Source: Nymphaea colorata
Taxonomy: Eukaryota; Streptophyta; Magnoliopsida; Nymphaeales; Nymphaeaceae
Assembly (NCBI RefSeq): GCF_008831285.2
Contig: NC_045138.2
Coordinates: forward strand, 13,776,571-13,840,570
Reading direction: 5' to 3'
Length of the DNA stretch: 64,000 nucleotides
In this document: in pieces, positions 1 to 12,000 of the stretch
Layout of the letters: each line of letters starts with the position of its first letter
Position numbering within the stretch: the stretch's first letter is position 1
Program-made: the position numbers and the translations under genes
Notes under the pieces: model-generated
What the model saw: only the letters and a program-made list of their open reading frames with translations
Databases searched by the model: none
Told to the model about the DNA's origin: nothing

Positions 1-304
1 TGTAGAAAGTTTATGTATTCTTACAAAATGGATATGTTTTCACACTTATAAATATGATTACGCATAATTTTAATAGAAAAAAGTAAATTCTAGCATAAGC
101 ATTGAACATCTTGAAAATCAGCGGCCCGCAATGTACTTAAGTGATGTGGAGCTTGATCCTGTTGGAGATGAAAATACAGGACGGAAAACGGAGGAGAAGA
201 AATCATGGGGATAGTACTGATGTCGATGAACTGAAAGCATGTGGAAGACGAAGGAAGCTAGTTATGTGTAAACTGCTGTGCATGGCAAAAAAAAAATTGT
301 GCAC

Positions 305-482
305 AGGAGCATCAAATGACCAAAATGTTCTTATTAAAATTTTTTAAAGATAAACTTTTTAATAAGGTAAAAAGAGATGGTGCAAAAACAAAAACAAGGT
401 TCTAAATTATCCACTGCTTTATAAAAATTTTCAAAAAGTAACCCACCGTCGTTTGAAGTGTGCACGCAACTCAATCCAATCC
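305..482. repeat. Dispersed repeat, copy 1
   Basis: This stretch shares its two ends with 39698-39880. Both begin with an ATGACCAAA...TTATTAAAA block and end with GTGTGCAYGCAACTCAATC, with AT-rich sequence between. No clear terminal inverted repeat or target duplication is visible, so the family is unknown. A shorter match to the right end lies near 30470-30490, upstream of FAR-B. Confidence 0.45.
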
Positions 483-3057
483 AAATGTAGTATGAATACA
501 TTAGAGCGGAAGACACCAATTAAAGGTGAAAAAGACAACAGCCATCTTCCTTTTTTACAAGCTCATCAACATTCCTTTTCTTTGCTGATAAGGGAGCACC
601 GTCGGTGGAGATGCCCCAGAGATCCTCTCCTGGATTCGCTTGAGAAGAAAATCATAGCTTTGTGGAGCCACATTTGCATCATACGCATATATTAATACAA
701 TCGCCGCTTTTACCTCTTCGCGTGGCCAATCTATTCAGGCTCTATAATGCTTGCTTTCCACAACTACCGCAGAAGAAACGAATGTGTTCGGTCGCTTTTG
801 TATCACCTTTGCAGAGTTCCATTTTTGTGCACGATTCCTTTTCTGATGGTCATGGGGCAAACAGGCCCAATGCATGAATGCGATGAGTGGTTGCATACAT
901 GTATGCATGTGACGTAAAAAGAGGGGCTGGCGGCCGGCGGCGGACGCGACCGGAGCGATCGCCATTTTGCGAGTTCGAGTCCTACCCACCTAAAATGACA
1001 AGTTTAATTCCATATCCTTGAAAGAAAAAGCAACGTATAAAGGCAACCAGCAACTTTATAGCAAATTACGTAGCGTAATATCCTGCAAGTTTTTTGGCAT
1101 GAACATTTAAGATATGGGCCGGAGACGGAGACCAAGAACCTTGAGCAGACAGGATCTGTTTGTCGTTTCGATTATTGTCACATAAAATACGTATTATTTG
1201 AAAAAAAATACGTAAATACGTATTATTTGAGAAAAATGCGTATAATATCTGAGAAATAAGTCAGTCGTACAAAATGGCAATTAAACACATCTTTTAAAGA
1301 AAAATGCCAAAAAATAAAAAACATGAAAAAAAACATATTACATACTTTTTTGTTTTTTATTAATTTTTATTTTTTTTAATTTTCAAGATCTATTAAGTGT
1401 TTTAAATTTTTTAAAAATTTACCAAGATTTTCTTTAGATATTCCTGAAATATGCAACTTTACCATATTATACATGAGAAATTCCTTACCATATAATATTC
1501 GTACATAATAATAATATATGTAACAATGGTCTGAACTATGAAGCCGGGGAAGGTTCATCGAGGTCCAAAATCATAATGGTCATTCCAGATGAAAGCAGTT
1601 TGGTTCCTCCATAGCATGTCTGAATGAAGGCGCGGACAGCCAACTTGAGGGGGCTCAGATGAATATCCATACTATTTAAAAAAATGCAGTTAGCAGAAAA
1701 AATTACATTCTGAACACTATTTTAACAGAAGGGGATGCACTTCAGAACAATCTGAATAGGAAAAATATGTAGTTATGGTAGATCTTATAGAAAACATGGG
1801 GCGAATTGGTCTTTTCTTTTCTTGGCTCATATATTTTAGGTGTGGAGTCCATTACAAAAAAGAATCTAGAATTCTAAAAAGGTTTTAGAATATTGGCAAC
1901 AAATTAAGGCGATTCATTCGCTATCTTTGATTAAGTGGTCATTTTGGGGCGTCCCCCCCTTTTTTTTTATCGTGAGATGCAATAAAAATGGCAAAAGTGA
2001 TATGCTGCAGGATCATCCATTGCTATCACGAAAATTTGATGCTTCTCCACCCTGAATGCTTTTATGAGGTCGATTCCCAGGCAACACCCACATAGCACGG
2101 ACATAACCATGAGGACACTGGACACGCCAACTTTTTAGCTGTTTCCTCGACAAGAAAGTATAAAAATAGATACTGAACGGGATTAAACTTGAAGCGTCCC
2201 TGTGAAGCAAAGCAACCCCGCGTCCACCATCACTTTGTGCCTCGAGAATAAGTAGTGATGGCGTGACAAAACCTGGATAAAGCACTGTGGTAGCAGATAT
2301 CACATCTATTCCGATCAATAACGATCCACAGAAAAAAGGAAGAAGATACCCTGAATTACGCCATTTCTTTTCCCTTCCGAACAAGTGCGCCCAAGCACCA
2401 ATTATTCAATCACCTCCTTTGGCTACTGCAGCATGATCCTTCTTAGGTGCCGTCTTGTATATAAGGCTGTTTGTGCTGCTTCTGCTGACAAGCCTGGTTG
2501 CTCCAAATCCTGGATCACAGTTTCTCGCCTGAAGAAGGATGGCTAAGCTTGGAATGCCAGCGATAGAGATGGCACCCCAACGCATTCTTTGGTTCGAAAG
2601 GCGGCCGAGCATGGACAGGAAGCTGGAAACGATTCATGAAGAGTGTGACAGTGGCTGCTTCAAGGAAAAGCCACGCATTCAACAACCACCACCGCAAGCA
2701 AGCTTTGGAAAGGGTGGTCCTCATAATGCTGGCTTCTCGATCACTTGCTCCCCCTAACCTGTTCATCCTCACTTTGGGGCTAAGTTTATACATGCTATTG
2801 AGAAATTCATGGTTATGTTATACATATCTAGCTTCTCATATATAGCTCCAAAGGAAGGAGGCACTAATGATAAGTCCTTTAAAGCCCATATTATTAGCAA
2901 AATAAATGAAAATATGTTATAATACTGAAGGTGTAATAGTTGTTGAAACATGAAAGCATAGAAGTCCTTACAACATGTTCACCTGGAGGACTTGGTTCTG
3001 CAGCAGGTGGAAACACCATTTTACCGTTGATGGGAATGCAAGCAGCTGGTAATTAGC

Positions 3058-3061
<4 letters not shown>

Positions 3062-3089
<28 letters not shown>
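3062..3089. repeat. (GA)n microsatellite
   Basis: An uninterrupted GA run of about 28 bases in intergenic sequence. Confidence 0.9.
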
Positions 3090-3092
<3 letters not shown>

Positions 3093-4517
3093 TTCTGAAA
3101 AAATCATTTGTCATGGAGATGAGTACAAAGTTGCCCAGAGAAAAGAAGATAAAACAAGATAAGGAAGATGGTTTTGACATTGCGAAGAGAACAGCAGCTT
3201 TTGCTGATTCATAAAGTGAAATAGCGCTCTATGGAAAAAGAATAACCACCGACCTAACTGGAAGATGGCCCAATATATTATTTTCCTAAAACTAGGGTAA
3301 GCTTTCGAATTGTTGGACCTTAGTAGGCGTAAATTTGATTCGTAGGAAAGAACGTGCGTGCAATCATTTTGCAAAATCCCACAGTAAATCATATGCAAAT
3401 ACAGAGTCATTCTACAAATGCAAATCAAAGAAATTAAAGTAATCCTTTTGAGGTTTGAACTCCTTTGACATATGCACACCATCAATCATTTCTACGAGTA
3501 GTCAGCAGGTATACCATCAAATGCATATTTGGAAATCTTGAATTAGGTCTCAACCCTGCCAACTTGCCCGAGCTTTCATGGTGTATTCCTCGTAGGTTGG
3601 TCAGTGCTCAATTTATATATAAAAAAAGGCTTACCCTCCAGTCTCCGGGTTTGTGTTACGCTCTACTGCAAGTCGGACATCACTAAGACGGGACGTCATT
3701 CAGAATACAGACTGAAATTAACAAGCACTGTAAGCAGATGGAACAATACAAACGAGGTAACCTTTGCAATGGCAGAAAGACAGAAGAGCAGGGCACAGGA
3801 AAATGAAGGATAATATTGGATACGACCTTTCTCCTTGCAGGAAGAACATTAACATCACTTAGAGGTGCAGAAGGACATCAGGCATCAGGTTGTTTACGGA
3901 TGATAAAAGTAAATAGGCAAAGATTCATAGGAAGACCGCAAATAGATTGAGATCAACTGGCTGACAAAAAAACAAGATGCTTGGAAGACCTTTAAGCACC
4001 ATTACAATATTCAGAATATTGTTAGCCAAGGAAAACAAATATTCAATAATTTACAAGATCATTTGACACTTGACATTGTTGACCTGCCAGCAAATGTTTG
4101 GAAGACTTTTAAACATCGTAAAGACAAGAAGCCCTGAGTAAAAGTATAACAAGTCTGAAACTCGCAGTTCCACCATGTTCAAGGGCAACATGCAGTGCCA
4201 TTACAATATTCAGAATATCGTTAGTTTCATCGTTAGCTAAGGAAACAAAAAATATTCAATTACAAGATCATTTCACATTTTGACCTGGCAGCAAATTATG
4301 TAAATATATATAGTACGTGGAAACTGGCTTGTTCTCAATCGGAATAATAGCCACGTCACACCAATTCAGAGCCACTATTTTGCAATTATTTTTACCAACA
4401 CCGTGATGGGTCCTGAAGAAAATCATAAATTTTCTAGAGGGAGCGAGATGGACGCTTGGGTTCTTCCTCGATCCCAGACCAGAATTCTTTACCAGAATCA
4501 GCACATTTGGAAACTCC

Positions 4518-4523
4518 TTTATT
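4518..4523 (-). terminator. Candidate poly(A) signal of the small membrane-protein gene
   Basis: AATAAA on the minus strand, about 70 bases past the stop codon of the 4594-7156 gene. The position suits a plant near-upstream poly(A) element; use of it is inferred. Confidence 0.4.
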
Positions 4524-4593
4524 TCAACATGAGAAGTTGGACAAAATCGTAAAAAAGAAAGGCCACAATGCTAACAGGATAACAACCTTGGCA

Positions 4594-7156
4594 TCATTGG
4601 AGTTCATTTTCAGCCTCCGGTGCAGCAATGTTTTCGAGTCTCTGTTCTTCCAAAAGCTTCATTTGGCGCTCAGCGTGCTCCCTTTCACAAGCAGTGATAC
4701 CCATGATAATGTCAAGCATTGTTCCCGTAGTACCAAAGAAGACCAGTGGGCCTAACGATTTCCTCTTTATCCCTACCGGAATTGCAAGCAAAGCACCAGC
4801 TATAGAAAAGATCCATGTTCCCAATGCACTGCAATCAACAAAAGAAAAAGCTTCTTACTAAGCATGTTTTACTGTCAAGAGTAAAGACAAAAGAAAAAGC
4901 TTCTTACTAAGCATGTTTTACTGTCAAGAGTAAAGAGGGGCTTGACAAATTGGCAGTATAATGGCTTCAAAATCAAGCAAATTAAAATCCATAAAAACCT
5001 ATGAAGAAATGAAGGCATCTTGATAGATCCCCATCCGTCCAATGCTACTGGATAAAAATAAAATGCCAGGCAATTGACATCTTGCCTACTCAAGTTAGAA
5101 GAATTTGAAAGAGAAATATAGCTGCAGTTGTCACACAGTCAGTGTCACTATCCAAGCCAGGTTTTGCGTCAAAAAAGAAAAAGAAAAAGAAAAAAGTGTG
5201 TAACCCTCAGCTTGATCTGTTGATTACAATGGGACCTCAACAGACTTTGAAATTCAGTGGAATCCACAAGAAGCAGGCTTCACAGGATTGAAGCTTTGTC
5301 TCCTTTATTTCCCTCCACCCCTAAATTCAGTTTCTCCCTTTTACTCTTCATAAACACCTTACCCTCATACTTGTTCCTGAGAGACAACGTAAATTGGTCA
5401 AAGCAGACAGGCGCAGTTGAAAGTTGGCAACTGGAATCAGAGAATTATGTCACCAACTGATGAAATGCTGCAATCAAATGCGGTATTTTTATTCACTGGT
5501 TTCCCGCTCATGTGCATCAAATGATAGAGAAATTGTCTCAAGCAAAACATTGGGTCTACGAAAAACCTATTGCAGCCATTCTTCCTATGCAATCAAATTC
5601 ATAAAAGGTAGAGAAAGAACGAACTCCGCAAAGCAAATCACCTCGTGAAATGTTAACGAGCAGTCTAGAATCTATTCCAATGAAATCCAACAAAATTATC
5701 TGATAGTTGAACAAGAAAAAAAGATAAAAGAGGATCATGGTTTACTGTGTTAATAGCATTTCACTGAATCTAGCTTTCGTAGTGAGAATGAATGTCCATT
5801 TACTAATTATGACCCAAATGAGACCCGATTATGAACAATACAAATCAAATCAACCTAAGCACAACGTAAGCATCACCAGAAATGAAAAGTCGCTATATTT
5901 GTTTATTCGTCATATAGTTGAACTTTTTTCCTTCGGTTTGGCTGAAACTTATTCTGCATTTTCTAGGAAGACTACCAATGAGAATTACAAATTGGACAGC
6001 CATCCTATAAGTAAAATACCAATAGAAAATTACATACTGAAAGAAATGATTGAAAATTTCAGTCAGACGTCGCCACCAAAACACAAACAAAATATGCTAT
6101 CTCTATTAAGCTTAAACAAAAGCAATTATCTTCATTTCCTTTCCCGACAGAGGTCCCCAAAAAGCCAGACATGTTATTCTCGAACTCCAAATGTCAATGA
6201 GGCCCAGCCAGAGATGCCACAGCTTCAAAGAATTACTGATCAACTAATCCATGACAACCACTTTCCATGCGTTGAAAATACAATCAAGTTATATTGCCGT
6301 TAACAAGAAAACAGTCAATCACAATCACACAAAACCCTCGAAAGCAGAAGAAAACCAAACAAAGAAACAAAACATCACTTTCTGTTCACGGGATATGGAG
6401 GCGGAACCTCCAAGTAGGAGGGAAAAATCACTAACTCCCCGAGACACACCCTAAACAGGAGCAAGAGAACAGTGTTCATTACCTACGCTCTGAACCTTCC
6501 AACTCAACAAATCGATCTCTACCTACCCAATTTGGTGGACGACCCCTACCAACTCAGCCCAAGACGCCTTCGCGGCTAAACTAGGCTAGCATCTCGCTCA
6601 GAGAGGATGTGCAAAGAACCCATCAAGGAACAATCAAAATGAACGCCAAGAAAATAAAAGTTTTTCATCTACTGGTCTCAAAGGAAGCCACCTAGCTCGA
6701 CAGATGCAGAAACAGGCAGCCAGAGAACAATGGGAGAGAGACCCGGCAAAATGCGCCGGGCGGGTTCGTTTTTTTTCTTTTTTTTTTCCAAGAAAGCAAC
6801 CTTCTTCAACAGATGCAGAAATGAATAACCAGAGGACATCGGAGACAGACCGGATAAAGTGTTCCAGTAGGTTTCTTTCTTCTGAAAGAAGCAGAAACGC
6901 ATTACCTTTTCACTATAAGCAAAATTTAAGCCTCTAAAACAGTTCAGGATCGAATGAATACCACCCAAATAGGCGACCAACATAAGAAAATAGGGGTTTG
7001 TTTCATCAAGAAACAGGCAGCAACTATCTAAGCATCAATCGGGAAAGAGAGAAAACAAAAGCAGAAAACGCCATCAAGAAGAAGGAAAAATACTCACTTC
7101 GAAACAGAGCAATCCTCAAGTTGCTTCGGACCTTCCGTGGCCCCAATCTTCTCCAT
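4594..7156 (-). CDS. Small conserved plant membrane protein, 97 aa, two exons
   Basis: Exons on the minus strand are 7156-7098 and 4828-4594. The first donor reads GAA|GTGAGTA and the acceptor TTGCAG|TGC; joining them gives 98 codons including TGA. Residues about 22-40 (starting LGTWIFSIAG) and 46-64 (GPLVFFGTTG...) look like two membrane helices separated by a basic loop (KRKS). A charged C-terminal tail follows (CEREHAERQMKLLEEQ), probably a short amphipathic helix. The sequence has the look of a widely conserved small plant protein, but I cannot name the family or its function. The intron is about 2.27 kb, long for a gene this small, and contains the 188-codon open frame at 5737-6303 on the other strand, which I regard as chance. 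The open frame continues upstream of this ATG, so a longer N terminus is possible, but the chosen start follows a purine-rich ACC context. Confidence 0.75.
4838..4935. repeat. 49-bp perfect tandem duplication next to a splice acceptor
   Basis: Two identical 49-bp units, 4838-4886 and 4887-4935, each starting ACAAAAGAAAAAGCTTC. On the minus strand the proximal unit includes the pyrimidine-rich tract in front of the exon 2 acceptor at 4829-4830, so that tract is present twice. The identity of the units points to a recent event. Confidence 0.9.
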
Positions 7157-8651
7157 GGTACCGCTCTCGGCGGTTCTGCAAAACCCTTCGTTTCCTCTAA
7201 TCGGAGGATTTGGAACCCCTGTCTGTTTCGAGTTTTCATGCTCTGCTAAACTCGAACCACGACCCGGGCCTTTCTGTGGTTGGACAGGGGCAGAGTACTG
7301 GGCTCGGTACCCCGTCTCCGGTTTATATGATCCAGACCCATTCACAATACGGCATCCCATGATCCGGTCTTTGACCAGATATAATATATCGAAGTTAATT
7401 TTGTATCAAAATCTCAGTATAGTATTGGGAATCATTTGGTGTTAATTTGTTCCTTTCCCGGAATCAAACCTGACTAGAGGTCACGCTGGAATAACATCTC
7501 AGCCAGTTAGATCCGATGATGGAGCTCCATTTAGTTTGTTCCAAACCCACATTAAAGGAGTCAACTCCATGATATTCTTAAGGGTAAATACCTAAAGAAG
7601 TAGTAGGTTCCCAACAGTGATTGAGAAATCAAGTGAAGACATCAGCTGGAACGATCAAGAGATAAAAGAAGTGTTAGCACCGGCAGCCTCATGATCAAGA
7701 AATATAAAGCAAGGGAGCTCCAGCGACTAGCTTGCTCAATGCACTATGAGCGCATTTGATAGCCTCGGATGTGATCTTAGCGTCGGCATTGATTGTTGAC
7801 CTATTGTTTAAACAATCAGTAGATTTTTAAGGCCATGGTTTTCAAATTCCTTTCACATTGAGGAACCGTATCCAACAGGAGGTGTTAATATCTAAAGGAC
7901 CATTTGAATAGGCGGCATTTCATTGTAGCAGTAGAACTTTACTCCCATCGTACATTCAAAGTTCCACCTTCCATCAAATGTGGAACAAAACTCCCGGGAG
8001 TTTTGGGTGGATCTCATATTTTAATACTAGCGATAAAGTCACACTGTGGGGATTCTCTTCTCAGCAAGGCACCGTCTCCTTCACCATCCCTTCAGGTATG
8101 GAATGGAAGACTCTCTCTCTCTCACGTTCACAATCAGGGCTCCAAGATCTTTAAATTGTGACGGCAAACGCCCATATATGTAAGAGTTGAGGTAAACCTG
8201 ATCTCGTTTAATATGCGAGAGGAACACTGCCAAATGTTTAGTTTAATTCGAGTCATTTGAGAGTAGTTTTAGAGTTTAATTATTAACTTTTTTTTGTTAC
8301 GTTGCTCAATTTATTAAATGCGCCATCTAGTTCAAGAAATTCTAGGAAAGGCCTAGAACATGTCTCCTGATCACATTTGCTTCTGTTGTTACTTGTTCAC
8401 TTGTAGGATGTTAGTTAGCACATAAAAAGTAATGGCTCAACTAAAGGAGCACAAACAAACAAGATGGTTTCCTATATACCATATCGTGTTTCCATTATAT
8501 GTATGACATTGAGAACACAGCGTGTTCATGAAAAGACCACTACATTTTCCATCTACGCTGAAAATATCACCATCATTATGTTGCTCAAAGTGACAAACAT
8601 GTAAAGTCCCCTGCTAGGCCCTGCCAGTACACACCCACAAACACACACACC

Positions 8652-8718
<67 letters not shown>

Positions 8719-9099
8719 GGAATATTATACATATATCCATTCAAGTAGAAACGGAAAGCTTCAAAGTATTACATATGTTTGACACCCTAAAATAACTTCA
8801 AACAGTACCAGCTTATATATATGGAACAAAACATACAAGGCAATTATTGGAAACTGACATAGTAGGACTTCATCTCAGGAGAAAAAACATAATATTGGCA
8901 CTTGTAAAGAATGGTCACATGGAGTTTGAAGATAAAATATAAGATTTACTTCACATTCTTAAGAATTAAGGTAGCTCCTTCACCCTTGTTTCTAATGCAG
9001 TGGCTGAAGTTCGTTCCTCAAGAAGTAAAGAGGGTAGCTTGTTAACATGATTGCGAGGGACAGCAGAACTACTTCACTTCCAGCTATCCTCAAGACTTT
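7157..9099. other. Intergenic region between the membrane-protein gene and FAR-1
   Basis: It should hold the promoter of the 4594-7156 gene at its left edge and the 3' untranslated region of FAR-1 at its right edge. No other gene is seen. On the minus strand about 7520-7450 there is a tRNA-like pair of pol III boxes (CTAACTGGCTGAG and GGTTTGATTCC), suggesting a decayed tRNA-derived SINE; this is weak. Confidence 0.45.
8641..8710. repeat. (CA)n(GA)n compound microsatellite
   Basis: CA repeats with interruptions run directly into about 48 bases of pure GA. The translated open frames around it are low-complexity artefacts. Confidence 0.9.
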
Positions 9100-12000
9100 T
9101 CACCTCAGAACATACTTGATAATCCCAGGGATGTGGATCTTCATAATGTAGTCCTCCCAGTTGATTGATTTTGGGTCAAAATCAAACAATTTTGCTTCTG
9201 AGTCATTGATCTTTGACCTCAACACATCCGAATTTTTGTCCTCAAACCTGTATTCATAGAGTTCAGCATTCATAATCCTCAGGGACATATATATTATATT
9301 TATGGAGCCATTAAACAAGTTTATCTGTGGAAGGCCAAGTAAATCAATTAGTCCCTCACCTTCCCTTGAAGAAAACATAAGGCTCATAGAGCTCAGCCAA
9401 GTACATCACAAAGTTGTATTTCCTTGTCAAATTATTGTAGGTGCTGTTAAACAGTTTGCAGAACGCTTGGTTTGCCAAATACAGCCCCTAATGAAGGAAA
9501 TGTGAAAAGAAGCTAGTATAAGAGCAACAGCTAAGAAAAAAAAAACATCAATCATCTCCATTGATATATCTTGGTTGGAAGACACCATACTACATAAATT
9601 TAAGAAGATGAATCATGTTAATGCATCGCTACGTGAAGCTCTGTTAGCGACAGACCACTTATTGGCTACTGCGTGCTCATGCTTCTTAAGAAAATGTTGA
9701 ACATTTTCTTGTGAAGCATGAACTGCTTTGAATTTCACATATGTGCACACGCAAGCGCACTGAAGCTTCGCTGCTTAAGAGGATATGATACGAAACTTAG
9801 GAGGAACGAGGGGGAAAGAAAGAAGAAATCAAGGGAGAAAATGTGAAACATACTCCTAGAGGTAGCTTATGATAGAGAGCCATGTATCTCCTGAAGCTCT
9901 CCATGTTGCTGAAGAGGGAGACCTCTCTCACGATGATGGGCTTCCCATCCTTCCCGTAGCATGGGTTGGCCTTGAAGTAACGGTAGCCACACTCGACTAT
10001 CTTGGAATACCTCACAGGATTCTGTACAGAGGATCCGACATGGTAGATGAACTGCGAACCCCGATCACCCGAGTGCACCGCCATGCTAACTATCATGGAA
10101 TTAACCACCATATCACCTGGGATCTGCAAGAACAGATGATTAGACCCATTAACATTAATTGCCATTGTAATAGCAACAAAGGTACTAGATCTTTCCATAA
10201 TTTATACTTGATAACTAATTGAGTAGATTTTGGTTATTCAATCAGACTGAAGTCTATCTGATATTTGTCCTAAATGTAGATGAACATCATCTTACCACAT
10301 CAAGGATAAGCTCCCCATCGGCCAGAAAGGATGTAAGCTTCCCCTTGCAGTAATTAACCAGCAAGCTGTCCACAGTTCTGCACATATGAATGAGAACAGT
10401 AAGATTAATCTTGTTTTAATTAGCAAGCTCGGGTTGGGTTCATCTCTACCAGATTTGCCAAGAGACTATTTCAGACACCGAACTCTCAACCTTTGTCAGC
10501 ATGAAGGTCTTAAGGCGATCCCATTATTTAATTGGTGCCTGAGTATCAGTTGCAGACATACCTTGTGCCTTCCATCCAACCGGGGAAAGGGTCATAATAA
10601 GTGCTCTCAATTACTGTAGGGCGTAGGATCACCACTGGTATATCTCCCCTTTTTTCTCCAATCAACATCTCTCCCATGGCCTTTGTGAAGACGTAAGTGT
10701 TTGGCCAGCCAAACAGCTTTGCTCTGTAGAAAAATGTACATGGAGATTCATAAGCTATCTTGAAAAATGTACATGCATGCAGCTTTTTATATGCATGTTC
10801 ATTGTGCTCCTGCAACCAGATCAACTTGCTTATGGGACTGTCGTATGTACCTTTGAAGGCCTAGGTGCTTCATGGCAGACCTCTCGGCCTCTTTCGTGGC
10901 GCCATCGGCCCGAAGTTCCTCCAATCTCTTGGTCATGAGCTGCACCTCAGCTTCTATATCTAGAGTCGAGTTTCCGGCGAGTGTTTGACCCATTCGAAAT
11001 GCTGTCTCTGGTATCAACCCAGTTTCGGAGCCAGCAACATATGCTGTAAACCACAACAAACATACAAATAAAAGACATTATTTTACATTGACTACATCAA
11101 TACCACATTCTAAAGCATGCTTTCGACCAAATCTGCATCATTTAGGGGCCTCCTTTGGTTGTATTAAAGAACAGGACCGCTAAAGAAGGAACACATGCGC
11201 ACACATATCTGCGCGCACAAAAGGAGTTAGTTATACTGCAATTTAGATGGGTTGCATATTTTCAAAACATGGTTGTTTATTTGACTGAAAATTTCATCAA
11301 ATACTATATTCCTATGTTACCAAACAAGTGCGGGATCGTTCCCTTTAAGTGATTTATATATACAGTTAGAAGATTGATAATGGGTCAAACTAATAAATTT
11401 AAGTTCCCACTCCAAGAGTGATTTGTTTGTTTTAAAAGTAAACTTTTCTCAGATTTCTAGCTATGATTAATTTCTAACGCCAACAATGACCCGGATGACA
11501 ACAGAAGTTTGGGTTTTCTAGGAATGTGTCCGTTGAATGACTTGGGAAGCTGTTGGTTCACCAACCACAACAGACATGGCCAACCAAGTTCAAGGAAACC
11601 CAGAATGTTAGGATCAGGTTTATGAACTCATGCAATAGTTCCCGATCTTGTGCATTGGCGACATTCGCTTAGGACAATAAATCACCACCACCCAAGAGCA
11701 CCTCTTCCAACCGTTGATCTTGAGAGATGGGCGGTCCAAGTAAGGTTGTGCACAGTTCACATCATATAAAATAAATTATACAATAGTCGCATTATACTAG
11801 GGATCAGAAGGAGTGGGTTCTTATGGTGCTGTACCGGTTGAGACGTGAAGGAGCATCTCCAGTTTTTGGCATGTTTTGGCAAAGTCCAGCACGTGCATGG
11901 CGCCCAAGGCATTAATCCGCAAAGCCGAATCATATCTGCAATAAATATCCATTTCCAGGAAAGTGAGAAGGAGGAAGCTGACTTGGTAAACTGATATGGG

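Larger units (their letters stand above)
1..4517. other. Left intergenic region, no supported gene
   Basis: I see no gene I can support here. Short open frames occur on both strands, the densest between about 2013 and 2793 on the minus strand, but none matches a family I know or joins into a spliced model. The region holds AT-rich sequence, a short direct repeat near 1183-1245 built on a TACGTATTATTTG core, a (GA)n tract near 3062 and a dispersed repeat at 305-482. Confidence 0.5.

Noticed and set aside
2013-2793. Overlapping minus-strand open frames of 68-123 codons
   Set aside because: No recognisable domain, no convincing splice model joins them, and opposite-strand frames overlap them. 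They could be remnants of a gene but I cannot support one.
5737-6303. 188-codon open frame on the plus strand
   Set aside because: It lies in the intron of the small membrane-protein gene, has a lysine/asparagine/serine-rich AT-biased composition and matches no family I know.
8553-8744. Open frames coding Ser-Leu or Tyr-Ile runs, here and near 21222, 34417, 46059, 49281 and 57212
   Set aside because: They are translations of (GA)n, (CT)n and (TA)n microsatellites. Near 34417, 49260 and 57212 only the first part is real, being FAR exon 9.
11147-11332. MITE-like segment with GGCCTCCTTTGG on the left and CCAAACAAGTGCG on the right
   Set aside because: The ends are only loosely complementary and no target duplication was found, so it is not listed as a feature.
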